Positions 23,749-34,400 of a stretch of 64,000 nucleotides of DNA are shown one piece after another. Location: the NCBI RefSeq assembly GCF_019059575.1, contig NW_024881836.1, forward strand, positions 434,001 through 498,000, given 5' to 3'. Position numbers and translations under genes: made by a program. The notes under the pieces were generated by a model that was given only the letters and a program-made list of their open reading frames with translations, was not told the DNA's origin and ran no database searches. The stretch comes from Amphibalanus amphitrite (lineage: Eukaryota > Arthropoda > Thecostraca > Balanomorpha > Balanidae). Position 1 is the first letter of the stretch, and each line of letters begins with the position of its first letter.

Positions 23749-24902
23749 CAGGGTGTTTCACAATTAACGTTACAAGATCAAAGCTCAATATCTCTGGGCA
23801 TAATGACTTTATTTCCGCCAAAATTGCACCATATGCACCCAAAACCACAGAGACCAACATCCTTAAGTCCTACTCGAAGTGGCCGCCTCCAGCCTTCACA
23901 GCGGCAGCCAACCGTCTCCTGAAGTCACGGCTTGCGGCACGCACAACCGCGTCGGGGATCTTCTGCCAGGCGCTGATCAGAGATCGCTTGAGATCGTCGA
24001 TCTTCTTGTGCGGTTTGGAGCAGGCTTCCTTCTCGAGCACGGACCACATCGTGTAATCCATCGGATTCAGATCTGGGGATGATGGGGGCCACTGGTCCTT
24101 GGTGATGAAGCCTGGGCAGTTGTCTTCGCACCACTGTTGGGTGACGCGCGCGGTGTGGCTTGTTGCGCCGTCCTGCTGAAAAGTCCAGCCCTCGTCTCCG
24201 TACGTTTTCTTGGCCCACGGCTTCACCGTCTGTTCAAGGATGGTCTCGGTGTAGGTTTCTTTGTTGATTTTTACGCCCTCGGGCACAAAGACCAACGGAC
24301 TTGTGTGGACTTGTGTGGCGGCGCGAAGGCACTGGACTCGAATGACCTCTAGACTGCAAGGAGGGTCAAGGTCTGTGCCCCCTGGCAACCGACAGCTGTT
24401 GCGGAGTTTCATGCACTAGTGCCCCCGATCCGCATCGCGGCGGGCCGCAGGAGGCACGCGTTAATCCACCCACACATCTCAGCCGCCAGGTCGGCTCGCC
24501 GGCCGGCACGCAAGTCACCTTTCTGACACGAGGTAGGAAATGACGTCATTGCCATTGAAGCCTGTGCGTTGAAGACTTGAAATTCATACAGGAGGTGCGT
24601 AATAGATACCTGTTGACTACACCACGCAGCCATGTACAGCCGTCTTCAAATAGGTCCGCGAGCAACAAGCTTATCACACAGGCTCTAATCCTGATATTCA
24701 AGATAATCGCAGACTCGGACCTCATTTGGATCAGTCTTTCATCTGCTACACCCATTATCTGTCCAAAGGCATTCAAAATGCAATTAACCAGGACCAGAAT
24801 TATGTGCTCTTTCCAATGGTGTATAGTGTTTTCAGAAAAACCACCTTTAAGTGCACCAAAATTGAGTGGGAACTCTTGTAACGGTAATTGTGAAACACCC
24901 TG
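23749..24902 (-). mobile_element. maT-like (DD37D) IS630/Tc1/mariner transposon, 1154 bp
   Basis: Inverted ends CAGGGTGTTTCACAATTAAC and CAGGGTGTTTCACAATTACC (the latter on the opposite strand) match at about 27 of 28 bp, with TA at 23747-23748 and 24903-24904. The - strand frame 24412-23870 holds the catalytic C-terminal half of a transposase: FQQDGATSHTARV with the second Asp, then WPPSSPDLNPMDY with the third Asp 37 residues on. That spacing is typical of maT elements. The N-terminal DNA-binding half is not in the same frame; 24900-24420 shows only unrelated short frames, so the element is probably defective. Confidence 0.85.
23870..24412 (-). pseudogene. DD37D transposase, C-terminal half
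   Basis: Frame of 180 codons within the element above. It carries VKPWAKKTYGDEGWTFQQDG, the D-to-D spacing of 37, and a C-terminal end with RRLAAAVKAGGGHFE, a common ending of mariner-group transposases. A complete protein would need about 340 residues, so this is a 5'-damaged gene. Confidence 0.8.
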
Positions 24903-24904
24903 TA

Positions 24905-25496
24905 CATAGTTCAACCATCCGTGTTTGCCGATATATATTCAATTCAACGCGCGGTGAACCACTGTGTTGATAAAAAGGTACATATTGCCCCTATCGCCAA
25001 AGCTCCTTTGTCAGGCGCCATTTCGTAGTCGACAGATTGGCTAATTATCACGAAACCAGCCCCAAGGCCTTATATCATCACCATCAATTATAAACATTAC
25101 CCACATAAGCATTGCCAGCCCCTGTGGATCTATTGGACCGCCATATTTCTACATTCCGGGGGATGCAAATCTCACAAGTCTATCTTAAGCTGTTGTACGC
25201 ATCCTCCCGCTGTCATTAACGTGACATTATTGTCGGTGTCACAGTAATCTACACCGACCAAAGTCTACCATCTTCAGTGACTGCGACGCTACCATTTGGG
25301 TCTTCCACCCCCTGGCCGTGTCCACGATTCACGACCGAGTTGAGCTTCCAAGCTAAAATGCTGTGGACTTTGGGTGCCACCCCTCCCCCCAGCAGGTCGA
25401 GAGTACATGTATGTGCGGGGAGCGGCTGGTTTGACCAGAGCGGCTGTCACCCCCGTACTGGACCTGAATCCATCCTGGGCCGATCGGCTGACGCAG
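24905..25496. other. 3' flank of the MFE-2 gene
   Basis: Sequence between the DD37D element and the MFE-2 stop codon; the - strand 3' UTR is expected here. No clear polyadenylation signal on the - strand was found, and the open frames are not convincing. Confidence 0.35.
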
Positions 25497-28400
25497 CTAC
25501 AGCTTGGCACGGGCCCCAACATCCAGATCCCGCAGCTCCAGGTATCCTCCTAACAAACACAGCCATCATGAGTCAGAAAGACCGCACAGATTGCCGAAAT
25601 CCTACAGAGAAAAGGCAAGTGACGGGCCAAAAACAAACAACAGGCTTCACATACCGAATGTCAACTGTACACAGAAAAAAAAACGTAGGTATATAGAAAG
25701 TAGCATAAGTTATGAAGCTACCATAATCGATAATGCCTTCATGATAAAGTAATTTCACTGAGGACTGTTTTAGGGTGTGTTTTAGGGCGGATAATTACCT
25801 GCGAGCGCCAGTTGTCCCGTCTCCTTGACCCGACTCTGGAACACGACCCGCGCCGAGCCGGGCTCCCGCCAGGTATCGACAAGGAGCGTCTGGCCGGGCA
25901 GCACGGGCCGCGAGAACCGCACCTGAGGACAACGGAAAGGCGCTGTATTACAGGACGGTCACTGAATCACAGTACAGCATAGCACGGGCCGCGAGAACCG
26001 CACCTGAGACAACGGAAAGGCACTGTACATACATATTACAGGACGGACCGGGGCGGTCACTGAATCACAGTACAGCACAGCACGGGCCGCGAGCCGGTCA
26101 CTGATCACAGTACAGCACAGCACGGGCCGCGAGCCGGTCACTGAATCACAGTACAGCACAGCACGGGCCGCGAGCCGGTCACTGATCACAGTACAGCACA
26201 GCACGGGCCGCGAGAACCGCACCTGCGGCCAGGGACGGGTCACTATAACTTCACTAACGTACCAGCTATGACTCTGAGTCCCAGCTCTAATCACCTCTGA
26301 GCCTGTTTGTTTGTTTGTTTGTTTGTTTGTTTGTTTGTTTGTTTGTTTGTTTGTTTGTTTGTTTGTTTGTTGGTTTTTGTTTGTTTGTTTGTTTGTTTGT
26401 TTGTTGTTTATTCATGAGTATGGGATTGGACAATGGACAGAAATAAAGTTGATTTGGTGCAAAAGCATAAACTTATTACGAGGCACCTCCTCAACAAAAC
26501 AAAACGAAATATGGTCCTGTATGGTCCATGGGTTACAGCGATCTGCAACGGATGCAGTTTGGTTTTGCCCGGTCTACCGTGTCCGTGGCCGCGGTATAAC
26601 CAGCATCTTCCCTCCCCCGACACTTGGATTTAATGACCTTGACCCCGTGTGTGGCACTGACCTTGACCTTGTTGAGCTGGGCTGGCTCCTCGCGGTCGGT
26701 CGAGTAGTGCTCGAGCACAGCGTGCACGGAGGCACCCAGGCCGCACAGACCGTGCAGGATGGGCCGGCTCTGACCGCCCAGCGCCGCGAACTCGGGGTCG
26801 ATGTGCAGCGGGTTCAGGTCGCCGTTCAGCCTGTACAGCGCCGCCTGGTCGCGGTTCGTGCTCACTGAGAGCGTGGCGTCCGGCGCGCGGGGCGGCACCT
26901 CGGCGCAGGGCCGGGCCACCTGTGAGCGGGCGTGGCCGCCGAACCCGCCGGCGCCACGCACAAACAGACTCTGCTGGATGAAGGCCACCTCGTCGCCAGA
27001 GCTGTCCGCCGCGTGCACTGTGGACGAGTCAGAGAGTATGTCAGAGAGGCAGAGAGCCAGTCAAAGTCCGCGAAAGTCAGTCAGAGCCAAAGTCAGTGAG
27101 TCAGACAGTGAGCTACGAGCCGATGGAAGGACGTATGGCCAAGAGGAAAATCGAAAACAAATTACACGAACGCTATCCAATCAATTAGCTATATAGTCCA
27201 GCGCATCAAATAATCACAAATAATAACCCGTTTAACGCTTTTTAACCAACAAGCTTACGCGTTGAATCAACTAATAACACTGAACGGCGTAAGGTAACGC
27301 TCCATCCAACTGCACGTGGGCGAGCCGTGTTGCTGATCACTTCCCCTATCCCGCCCTCCCCTCGACAGGTGGGGATGAAGGTTGGAGTCGACCCTTCCCC
27401 AGTTCTACCACCATCAGGCGGGGACAGTGCCCCTGTGTTCACCGCTAACTCACCGTCCAGAAGGACGATGGCTCCCTTGTCGCCCTTGTCGATGATGTCA
27501 GCGAGGTTAGCCGTGATCTCCAGTGTGGCAGACGGCGGCAGCTGCTTCTTCAGCTCCATGTACTGCTCACCATGCAGCAGCTGGATGGTGGGGACACAGT
27601 CACTGGGTAATCGGGACGCAATAAGGGCCTCAATGCGACACACATCTGGTTCTACGTTACATACACGACCCGCTATCACCATATGAGAGCATCACTATTA
27701 CACTATGAAATATATTTCATACAGTGGCCGTCACATCAAGATCTTCGGATGGCATCTGCAGCAGGTATTCAAATTAAGTGTCAAAGAGTGCAGACAATTT
27801 CCTTCATAACATTTCACATACTACCTCAAAACCCAGCTATGAAAGAAGTCATTTCGAGTCATGTTGGGTGGCAGTGGGCTAGCGTTCCCCATTTCACCCA
27901 CCTGAGTCAGGTCGATGGGGAATCCGGGCAGGCTGGCCATTCGCGTCATATCCAGAGCACTGAACACCACGGACGCGAACATGGGGTGCGGCTCGAACCC
28001 GTCGGCTGCCTCGTACAGGTAGCGCAGGCCGTGCCGCTGCTCCAGCGACACACCGATGCTGAGCGCGTACAGCGCCGCGTCGCGCGGCCCGTAGGTGAAG
28101 CGCGCCGGCGGCAGACGGGTCCGCAGCGCGCGAGACACGTCCACAGTCCCGGCCGGCGCCGACTCCACCTCCCGGCGCTCTGCCTCGCGCTCTGCGGCGT
28201 CCGTCAGCTGACGCGAGAGCAGCGCCATCTGGGCCGCCGGCGTGTCTGGGCTCTCTGCGGCCGGGTCGGCGGCGTCGAGCACCTCCCACTGGTCGAGCAC
28301 CTTCTCCGGAGTGAGCTCCAGGTCGGCGATGCCGGCGCTGCGCTGCCAGCGGTAGGTGGCTGCCGCTCCGCCGGCCGCCTCGACCACGGCGCCGGCGGCC

Positions 28401-31400
28401 GGGCAGCGCCGGTGGCACAGCACAGCCACCACCGGCGCCACGTGTACGGGCGCCATCTGGCGCTGCAGCTCGGGCGGGAGGAGAGACTCGGTCAGCCGGG
28501 ACAGCGCCGCCGGCACCAGCACGTTGGTGATGATGTTGTGCCGCTCGCCCTCCAGCGCCAGCGTCTTGCCCAGGCCAATCAGACCCATCTTGGCCGCGCT
28601 GTAAGGAGCACAGGGAGAAGGGAACGAACTGTTAATACTTGCTAATGTGTTAGTCCTTCTCACGTAATTAATGTCCAACAATAGAAGGTCATGGTCGATC
28701 AGTTAAAAGCCTCGAGTCACGTTAAGAGTCAATAGCCCGCACTAGCCTGTCAATTGGGATAACCCGAGCGGCGAGAACTGAGCTATAGCTGATCTATCAC
28801 TGACCTGTGACTGGTCTGTCACTGGCCGGTCGTTCACCAGTCACTGACCTATAGTTGGTCTGTGGTTGGTCTGTAGTCTGTCACTGACCTGTAGTTGGTC
28901 TGTCCAAAGTTGCCAAGCAGCCCCGCCGCCGAGGTCTGTAGTTGATCTGTCAAATGTACATATTTGGTCTATAGTTTGTTTGCTAATGACCTGTGGTTGC
29001 TCTGTCATATTGTACTGTCTTGCCGTGTATTGGCAGAACACACAGTCAAGACAGTTATTAGTAAAACGACATAACGCACAACAGCACCGCAGCCGAGCGT
29101 CCACCGCGAGCTTCGCACCAAGACTGCCCTCGTCCCTGACCCCGGCCGCTCGGCCCTCCAAGGTCACCCGCCAGGCGGCAGCACTGACGGGTGACATAAG
29201 GCCACTAAATACTACATTTCCTCCTCCCCTACAACAAAAATAGTGACTTCATTTCACAGCTCATATTCGCCCGTGCCAGTAAAGTGCAAAGTAACTGAAC
29301 TTCTAAGTACAGCAGACGCAAAAGCAGAACGACATCCGAGACCTCAGGCGATTATTACAGTACGACAACCGGTTAAGTATTGAATCCATAGTACACTGGA
29401 GCGCGAACAGCTCTTCCCGATCTCGTTGTCACTCCTGTGCCCGTCTCCGGCAGCCTTGGTCGGACGACACCAGACTCCTCCTCCGCCGTGCTCGTCTGCC
29501 CTTGCTGAAGGTCGGTTCGCGTCCGTCGCCCTCCAGTCCCTGTCGCCGTCCCAGTGTCAGGCTGCGTCGACGAGCGGCCGCTGGTCGTTTCGTCCGCCTC
29601 CAGGGGCGCCGGCGGCACGTCCAGCTGCTGCCCGTCCAGCCGGAGGTGACTGTCAGTTGTCTCTGGTTCCGGTATCGCCTCCAGCCTGTCCTGCTCCTGC
29701 TGCTCCAGCCGGTCGCGGTCGCCAGACGACTCCAGCTCCGCGTCAGCCGGTCCCGTCCGGTCAGCTGCACCGTCCGGCTGCACCGGCTCGCCTCTCCGGC
29801 CGTCGACCTCTGCTGGGCAGCTACCGGCGCTCCGCGTCAGGCGGTCAGCGTGGACGCGGGTGCCGTCATCCAGCAGATAGCTCGCTGGCCCCCGCTGCTG
29901 CACGATCCTTTTCGTCGCCGAAAACCGGAGCTGCCCCTTCCGCGCCTGCGGAGGAAGCCGGTGACGGACCTGGTCTCCCACAGAGAAGCTGGGCGTCTTG
30001 ACTCCGTGGGAGCGGTCGAAGTACGTCTTCTGATAGGTTTGTTTCCGCTTCACGTGCTCATGCAGGTCACCAGGTCTCGCTGGATGACGTCCGCCGACGT
30101 CCAGTGCCGCGCTGAGTTTGCCCCTCATTGGTCGTCCGTGAAGCAGCTCAGCCGGGCTCCTTCCAGTGGTCGCCTGCACCGTACTCCGGTACGAGAACAG
30201 GAACATCTGCAGATATTGAGACCGGTCAGCCTTTTCCAGGTCAGCTATCTGAAGTGCCGCTTTCACTGTTTTGTTGGCTCGCTCTACTTGACCTGATGAC
30301 TGTGGGTGGTAGGGAGACACTTTGATATGGGCAACACCCACATTCCGCAAGTAAGAAGCGAATCGTTCCGAGGTAAATGCAGACCCACAGTCAGATACAA
30401 TCTCTCTCGGGTACCCTTCCCGGCACGCCAACTTTTCCATAAACTGTATCACCACCTCTGACGTTGGGTGCTCGCAAAATCCCACCTCGATCCATTTCGA
30501 ATAGTAGTCGATAGCGACGACGGCAAACCTCTGGCCGGGTCGACCTCCACTCATTGGCCCGATGAAGTCGATTCCCAGTTTAGACCATGGCTCACATGGG
30601 AGTTGAACGGGCTGCATGGGCGCGTGTCGCGGCGACGCCGTCTTGTCTGCGAGAGAGCAGATCTGACAGCCCTTTACCTGTTCCTCCACAGCCTGGTCCA
30701 TGCCTGGCCACCAGTACAGGTCTCGCAGTCTTTGCTTTGTTCGGACGATGCCTTGATGTCCTCCGTGTGCCAGCTCAATCAGTCTCGTCCGGAGCGCCGC
30801 AGGTACTAGGACTCGACCGCCACGCAGAATGACGTCATCTTCTACCGCCAGCTCGTCTCTGCAACGGAAGAAGGGCTGCAGTTCGGGCACGCACTCACCA
30901 TAGCGTCTGGGCCACTGGCGCGGTATCTGCTGCCTCAGCTTACTGAGAACCGGGTCCGACTGTGACGCCGCCCTCAGCTCCGCGCCGGTCACCGCGGCCC
31001 GCTCCTCCGTCAGGGCCGCAATCACCAGCTGTTCGTCGTCTGACGCCTCCTGCACTGATGATGGAAGTCGAGACAGCCCATCTGCCGGGTTGATGCGCCC
31101 CTTGACGTGCTCCACTGTGAAAGAATATTCCATTAACCGACACGCCCAGCGAGATATGCGCATTCCTGCCCTGCCGATCCCACGTGATGTCATCAGGGTA
31201 GTCAGTGCCTGGTGATCGGTCCTCAAGACAAAGTCTCTGCCCCACAGATATCTGTGCCACTTCTCGATGGCCCAGACACTGGCCAACGCTTCTCGTTCCG
31301 TGACACTATAGTTGCGTTGCGCTGTCGACAGCGTGCTGGATGCGAACGCAACCACTCTCTCACCCTCGGGGTGCATCTGCGTGAGCACCGCCCCGATGCC

Positions 31401-34400
31401 CACGTCACTGGCGTCTGTCGTCACCACTGTGGAGAGGGTCGGGTCATACATGGCCAGGGCAGAGCTGCTCAGAATCGCTGCTCTGACGTCCTCGAACGCT
31501 TCGTTCATCTTCGACGTCCACGCGAACGGCGGAGCGTTCTTCCTCAGGGGCTGCCGCAGCTCCTCCACCCTGGTGCTGTACCTGGGAATGAACCGGCCGT
31601 AGAACCCAAACAATCCCAGGACTGCCTGCAGCTCCTTGACTGTACCTGGCGGCTTCATGTCTCTCAGGCCCTGCACACGGTCGGGGTTCACGGAGACACC
31701 CTCCCGGGACACTGAGAACCCCAGGAAGTCGATACGGCTCACCCCGAAGTGACACTTGTCCTTGTTCAAGGTCACATTGTACTCGCCGAGTCGTGCCATG
31801 ACGTCACTCAGACGGCGGTCGTGCTCCTCCTTGGTCCGTCCCGACACGATGACGTCATCGAGGTAAACCTGAGCACCAGGTAACCCTCGCAGGATGGTCT
31901 CCATCATCTTCTGGAAGCAGCTGGGGAGTGATCGGAGACCAAAACAACACCTCAGATAGCGGAACACTCCCTCATGCGTTACAAACGCCGTCAACTGTCT
32001 GGACTCCTCATGAAGCAGCAGCTGGTGATAAGCAGCCTTCATATCGAGAGTCGAGAACACTTCAGCGCCAACCAAGTTGTCCAACATCTCCTGCATGTCA
32101 GGTAACGGGTAGCCACTGGTGCACACCGCCTTATTTACCACGCGCAAATCGACACATAGTCTCAGCTGACCTGATCGGCGCCGTGATACGACGATCGGAG
32201 AGATCCATGGCGACCCGTCGACCCTCTCGATGATCTGCTGCTTCTCGAGGTCTTGGAGGTGCTGCTTCACTTCCTCACGAATAGAGAACGGCAGCGGCCG
32301 GAGCTTCTGTTGAACGGGCACAGCACCGTCCCGTAGCTGTACTCTGTGGACAAAACCACGGACAGGTGGCAGCACACTCATAGCCTCATGACTCATAGGT
32401 GGCAGCACCACTGCGTTTGTCACTAACCTCTGTGTAGCGCTGTCCTGATCGTTGCCGGCCTCCACGTCACTGGATCGTCCCGGCTGTCGATCGACCTCAT
32501 ACACTGTGGAGCCGTGCCAGGTGGAGATGCAGAGACTCTTCTGGAGGTCCCTGCCGAGCAGTGGCGTGCCGCCGTCCACCACGTACAGGCGGCCCTGGCA
32601 GCTCCGCCCGTCCTCCGTCTCCACCGATGCTGTGATGACGCCCGTCACCACCAGCTGGCTGCCGCCGTACGCCCGGAGGTTCACTGTCGTGGGTAGCAGC
32701 GGCCTGTGGCTCAGTGCGGTCTCGTACAGCTGGCGAGGGATGATGGACACCGCCGCACCCGTGTCGACCAGCATCGTCACCCAGTTGCCGTCCAGCCGGA
32801 CGTTAAACTGCAGAGCAGAGTCGTTTTGATTGACTGCCAGAACTTCCACTACGTCTGGCTCCACGGCTCTCACCTCCTTAGCAGGTTTCTGAGGGCACCG
32901 TACAGCGAAATGTCCAACAGTCCCACACCGTCGACACTGTTGGCCCTTGGCTGGACACCAGTCATCAGTAGACACGTGACCCCGGCGACCACAAGCATAG
33001 CAGAACTTGCCTTTTGTTTTGTCGACCGGCGGTCGTTGTGCTGGTGTCTTATCTCGCGCCGTGTAGGCCACCTCCAGCGGCTCGGTTGCCGCCGCCGCCC
33101 GGCTCGGCTGCCCGCCGTCATCTCCCCCGAACAGCCGCCGGCGCTCCACCGCCCGGTCGTCGGCCATGGCGATTGACTCCAGACGCTGCAGGGTCAGATG
33201 GTCCTCAGCGCACAGACGATTACGGAGATGGTCAGACGTGCATCCCTCGACAAACTGATCTCGAATCATCTCGTCTTCCAAGGCTCCAAATGCACAATAT
33301 CTACTCTGCTCTCTTAATGTAGTTATGAACGAGGCAGTAGACTCCCCAGTCTTCTGCCGAAGCCTACGGAACTTTACTCTTTCTGACATGATATCCCGCG
33401 GCTTATCAAACAAATGCTGAAGGAGTGACAAACACTGTGCCATTCCCCCGTCTTCCGGCTTCACCTGTACCCGGGAGTCCGTTCCCGAGTCCGTTCCTGT
33501 GCCGGTGTCACCTGACAGCGGCGCGTCCTGAGGCTCCGCCGCTGGCACCGCCGCCGCCTCCGCCACCCGGTAGCGCCGCCGACCCTCCTGCCCGAGGCAG
33601 TGCAGTAGAAGCGCGCGCTGTCTGGCCTCATCCCACTGAGACCAGCCGATGGTCGTGGCGTACAGCTCAAAATCCGCATACCAAGCACTCCAAGGAACAC
33701 TTCCAGCCGCGGCCGTGTCCATGAAGGGTCCCGGCGGACGAATCCCGTCCATGGTCGCCTCCGCTTGAGCGCACTCACTCGTCGCCAAAATGTACTGTCT
33801 TGCCGTGTATTGGCAGAACACACAGTCAAGACAGTTATTAGTAAAACGACATAACGCACAACAGCACCGCAGCCGAGCCTCCACCGCGAGCTCCGCACCA
33901 AGACTGCCCTCGTCCCTGACCCCGGCCGCTCGGCCCTCCAAGGTCACCCGCCAGGCGGCAGCACTGACGGGTGACATAAGGCCACTAAATACTACACATA
34001 TGTCGTTAGTCTGCAGTTGGTCTGCCACTGACCTGTAGTTGGTCTGTAACTGGTCTGTAGTCTGTTTGCCAATGACCTGTAGTTGCTCTGTCATATGTCG
34101 TTAGTCTGTAGTCCGTCTGCCACTGTAGTTGGTCTGCAATTGGTCTGTAGTCTGCCACTGACCTGTAGTTGGTCTGTCCAAAGTTGCCAAACAGCCCGGC
34201 CGCCGAGGATGTCAGTACGATCCGGCCATACTCCTGGCGCCGGAAGTGGGGCCAGGCGGCGCGCGTGGTGACGAACGCGCCGCGCAGGTGTACGCGGTGA
34301 ATCATGTCTGAAAAAAATGTATACGAATTAGGGGTAAGGCAAGCGTCAACTACATGGTCATGATAGAAGCACGCGTGAAATGCAATTTAATACAACCAAA

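Larger units (their letters stand above)
29011..33996 (-). mobile_element. Full-length Ty3/Gypsy LTR retrotransposon, 4986 bp
   Basis: Two 206-bp LTRs, 29011-29216 and 33791-33996, start TGTACTG and end ACTACA. They differ at two positions (about 99% identical), so insertion is recent. The target duplication CATAT is at 29006-29010 and 33997-34001. On the - strand a primer-binding region TGGCGACGAGTGAGTGCG follows the 5' LTR at once, and a polypurine tract AGGGGAGGAGGAAA precedes the 3' LTR. A single intact gag-pol frame fills the inside. No envelope frame. The element lies in MFE-2 intron 4, in the same transcriptional direction. Confidence 0.97.

Noticed and set aside
24905-25496. An SCP-2 exon for MFE-2
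   Set aside because: No SCP-2-like sequence was found, and exon 9 already gives a stop after a peroxisome signal.
27683-28645. 320-codon + strand frame
   Set aside because: It is the antisense of the large MFE-2 exon 5 in GC-rich sequence.
33753-34094. 114 extra N-terminal residues of the Gypsy polyprotein
   Set aside because: This part reads through the LTR and host intron; the Gag start is placed at 33752, just inside the LTR.
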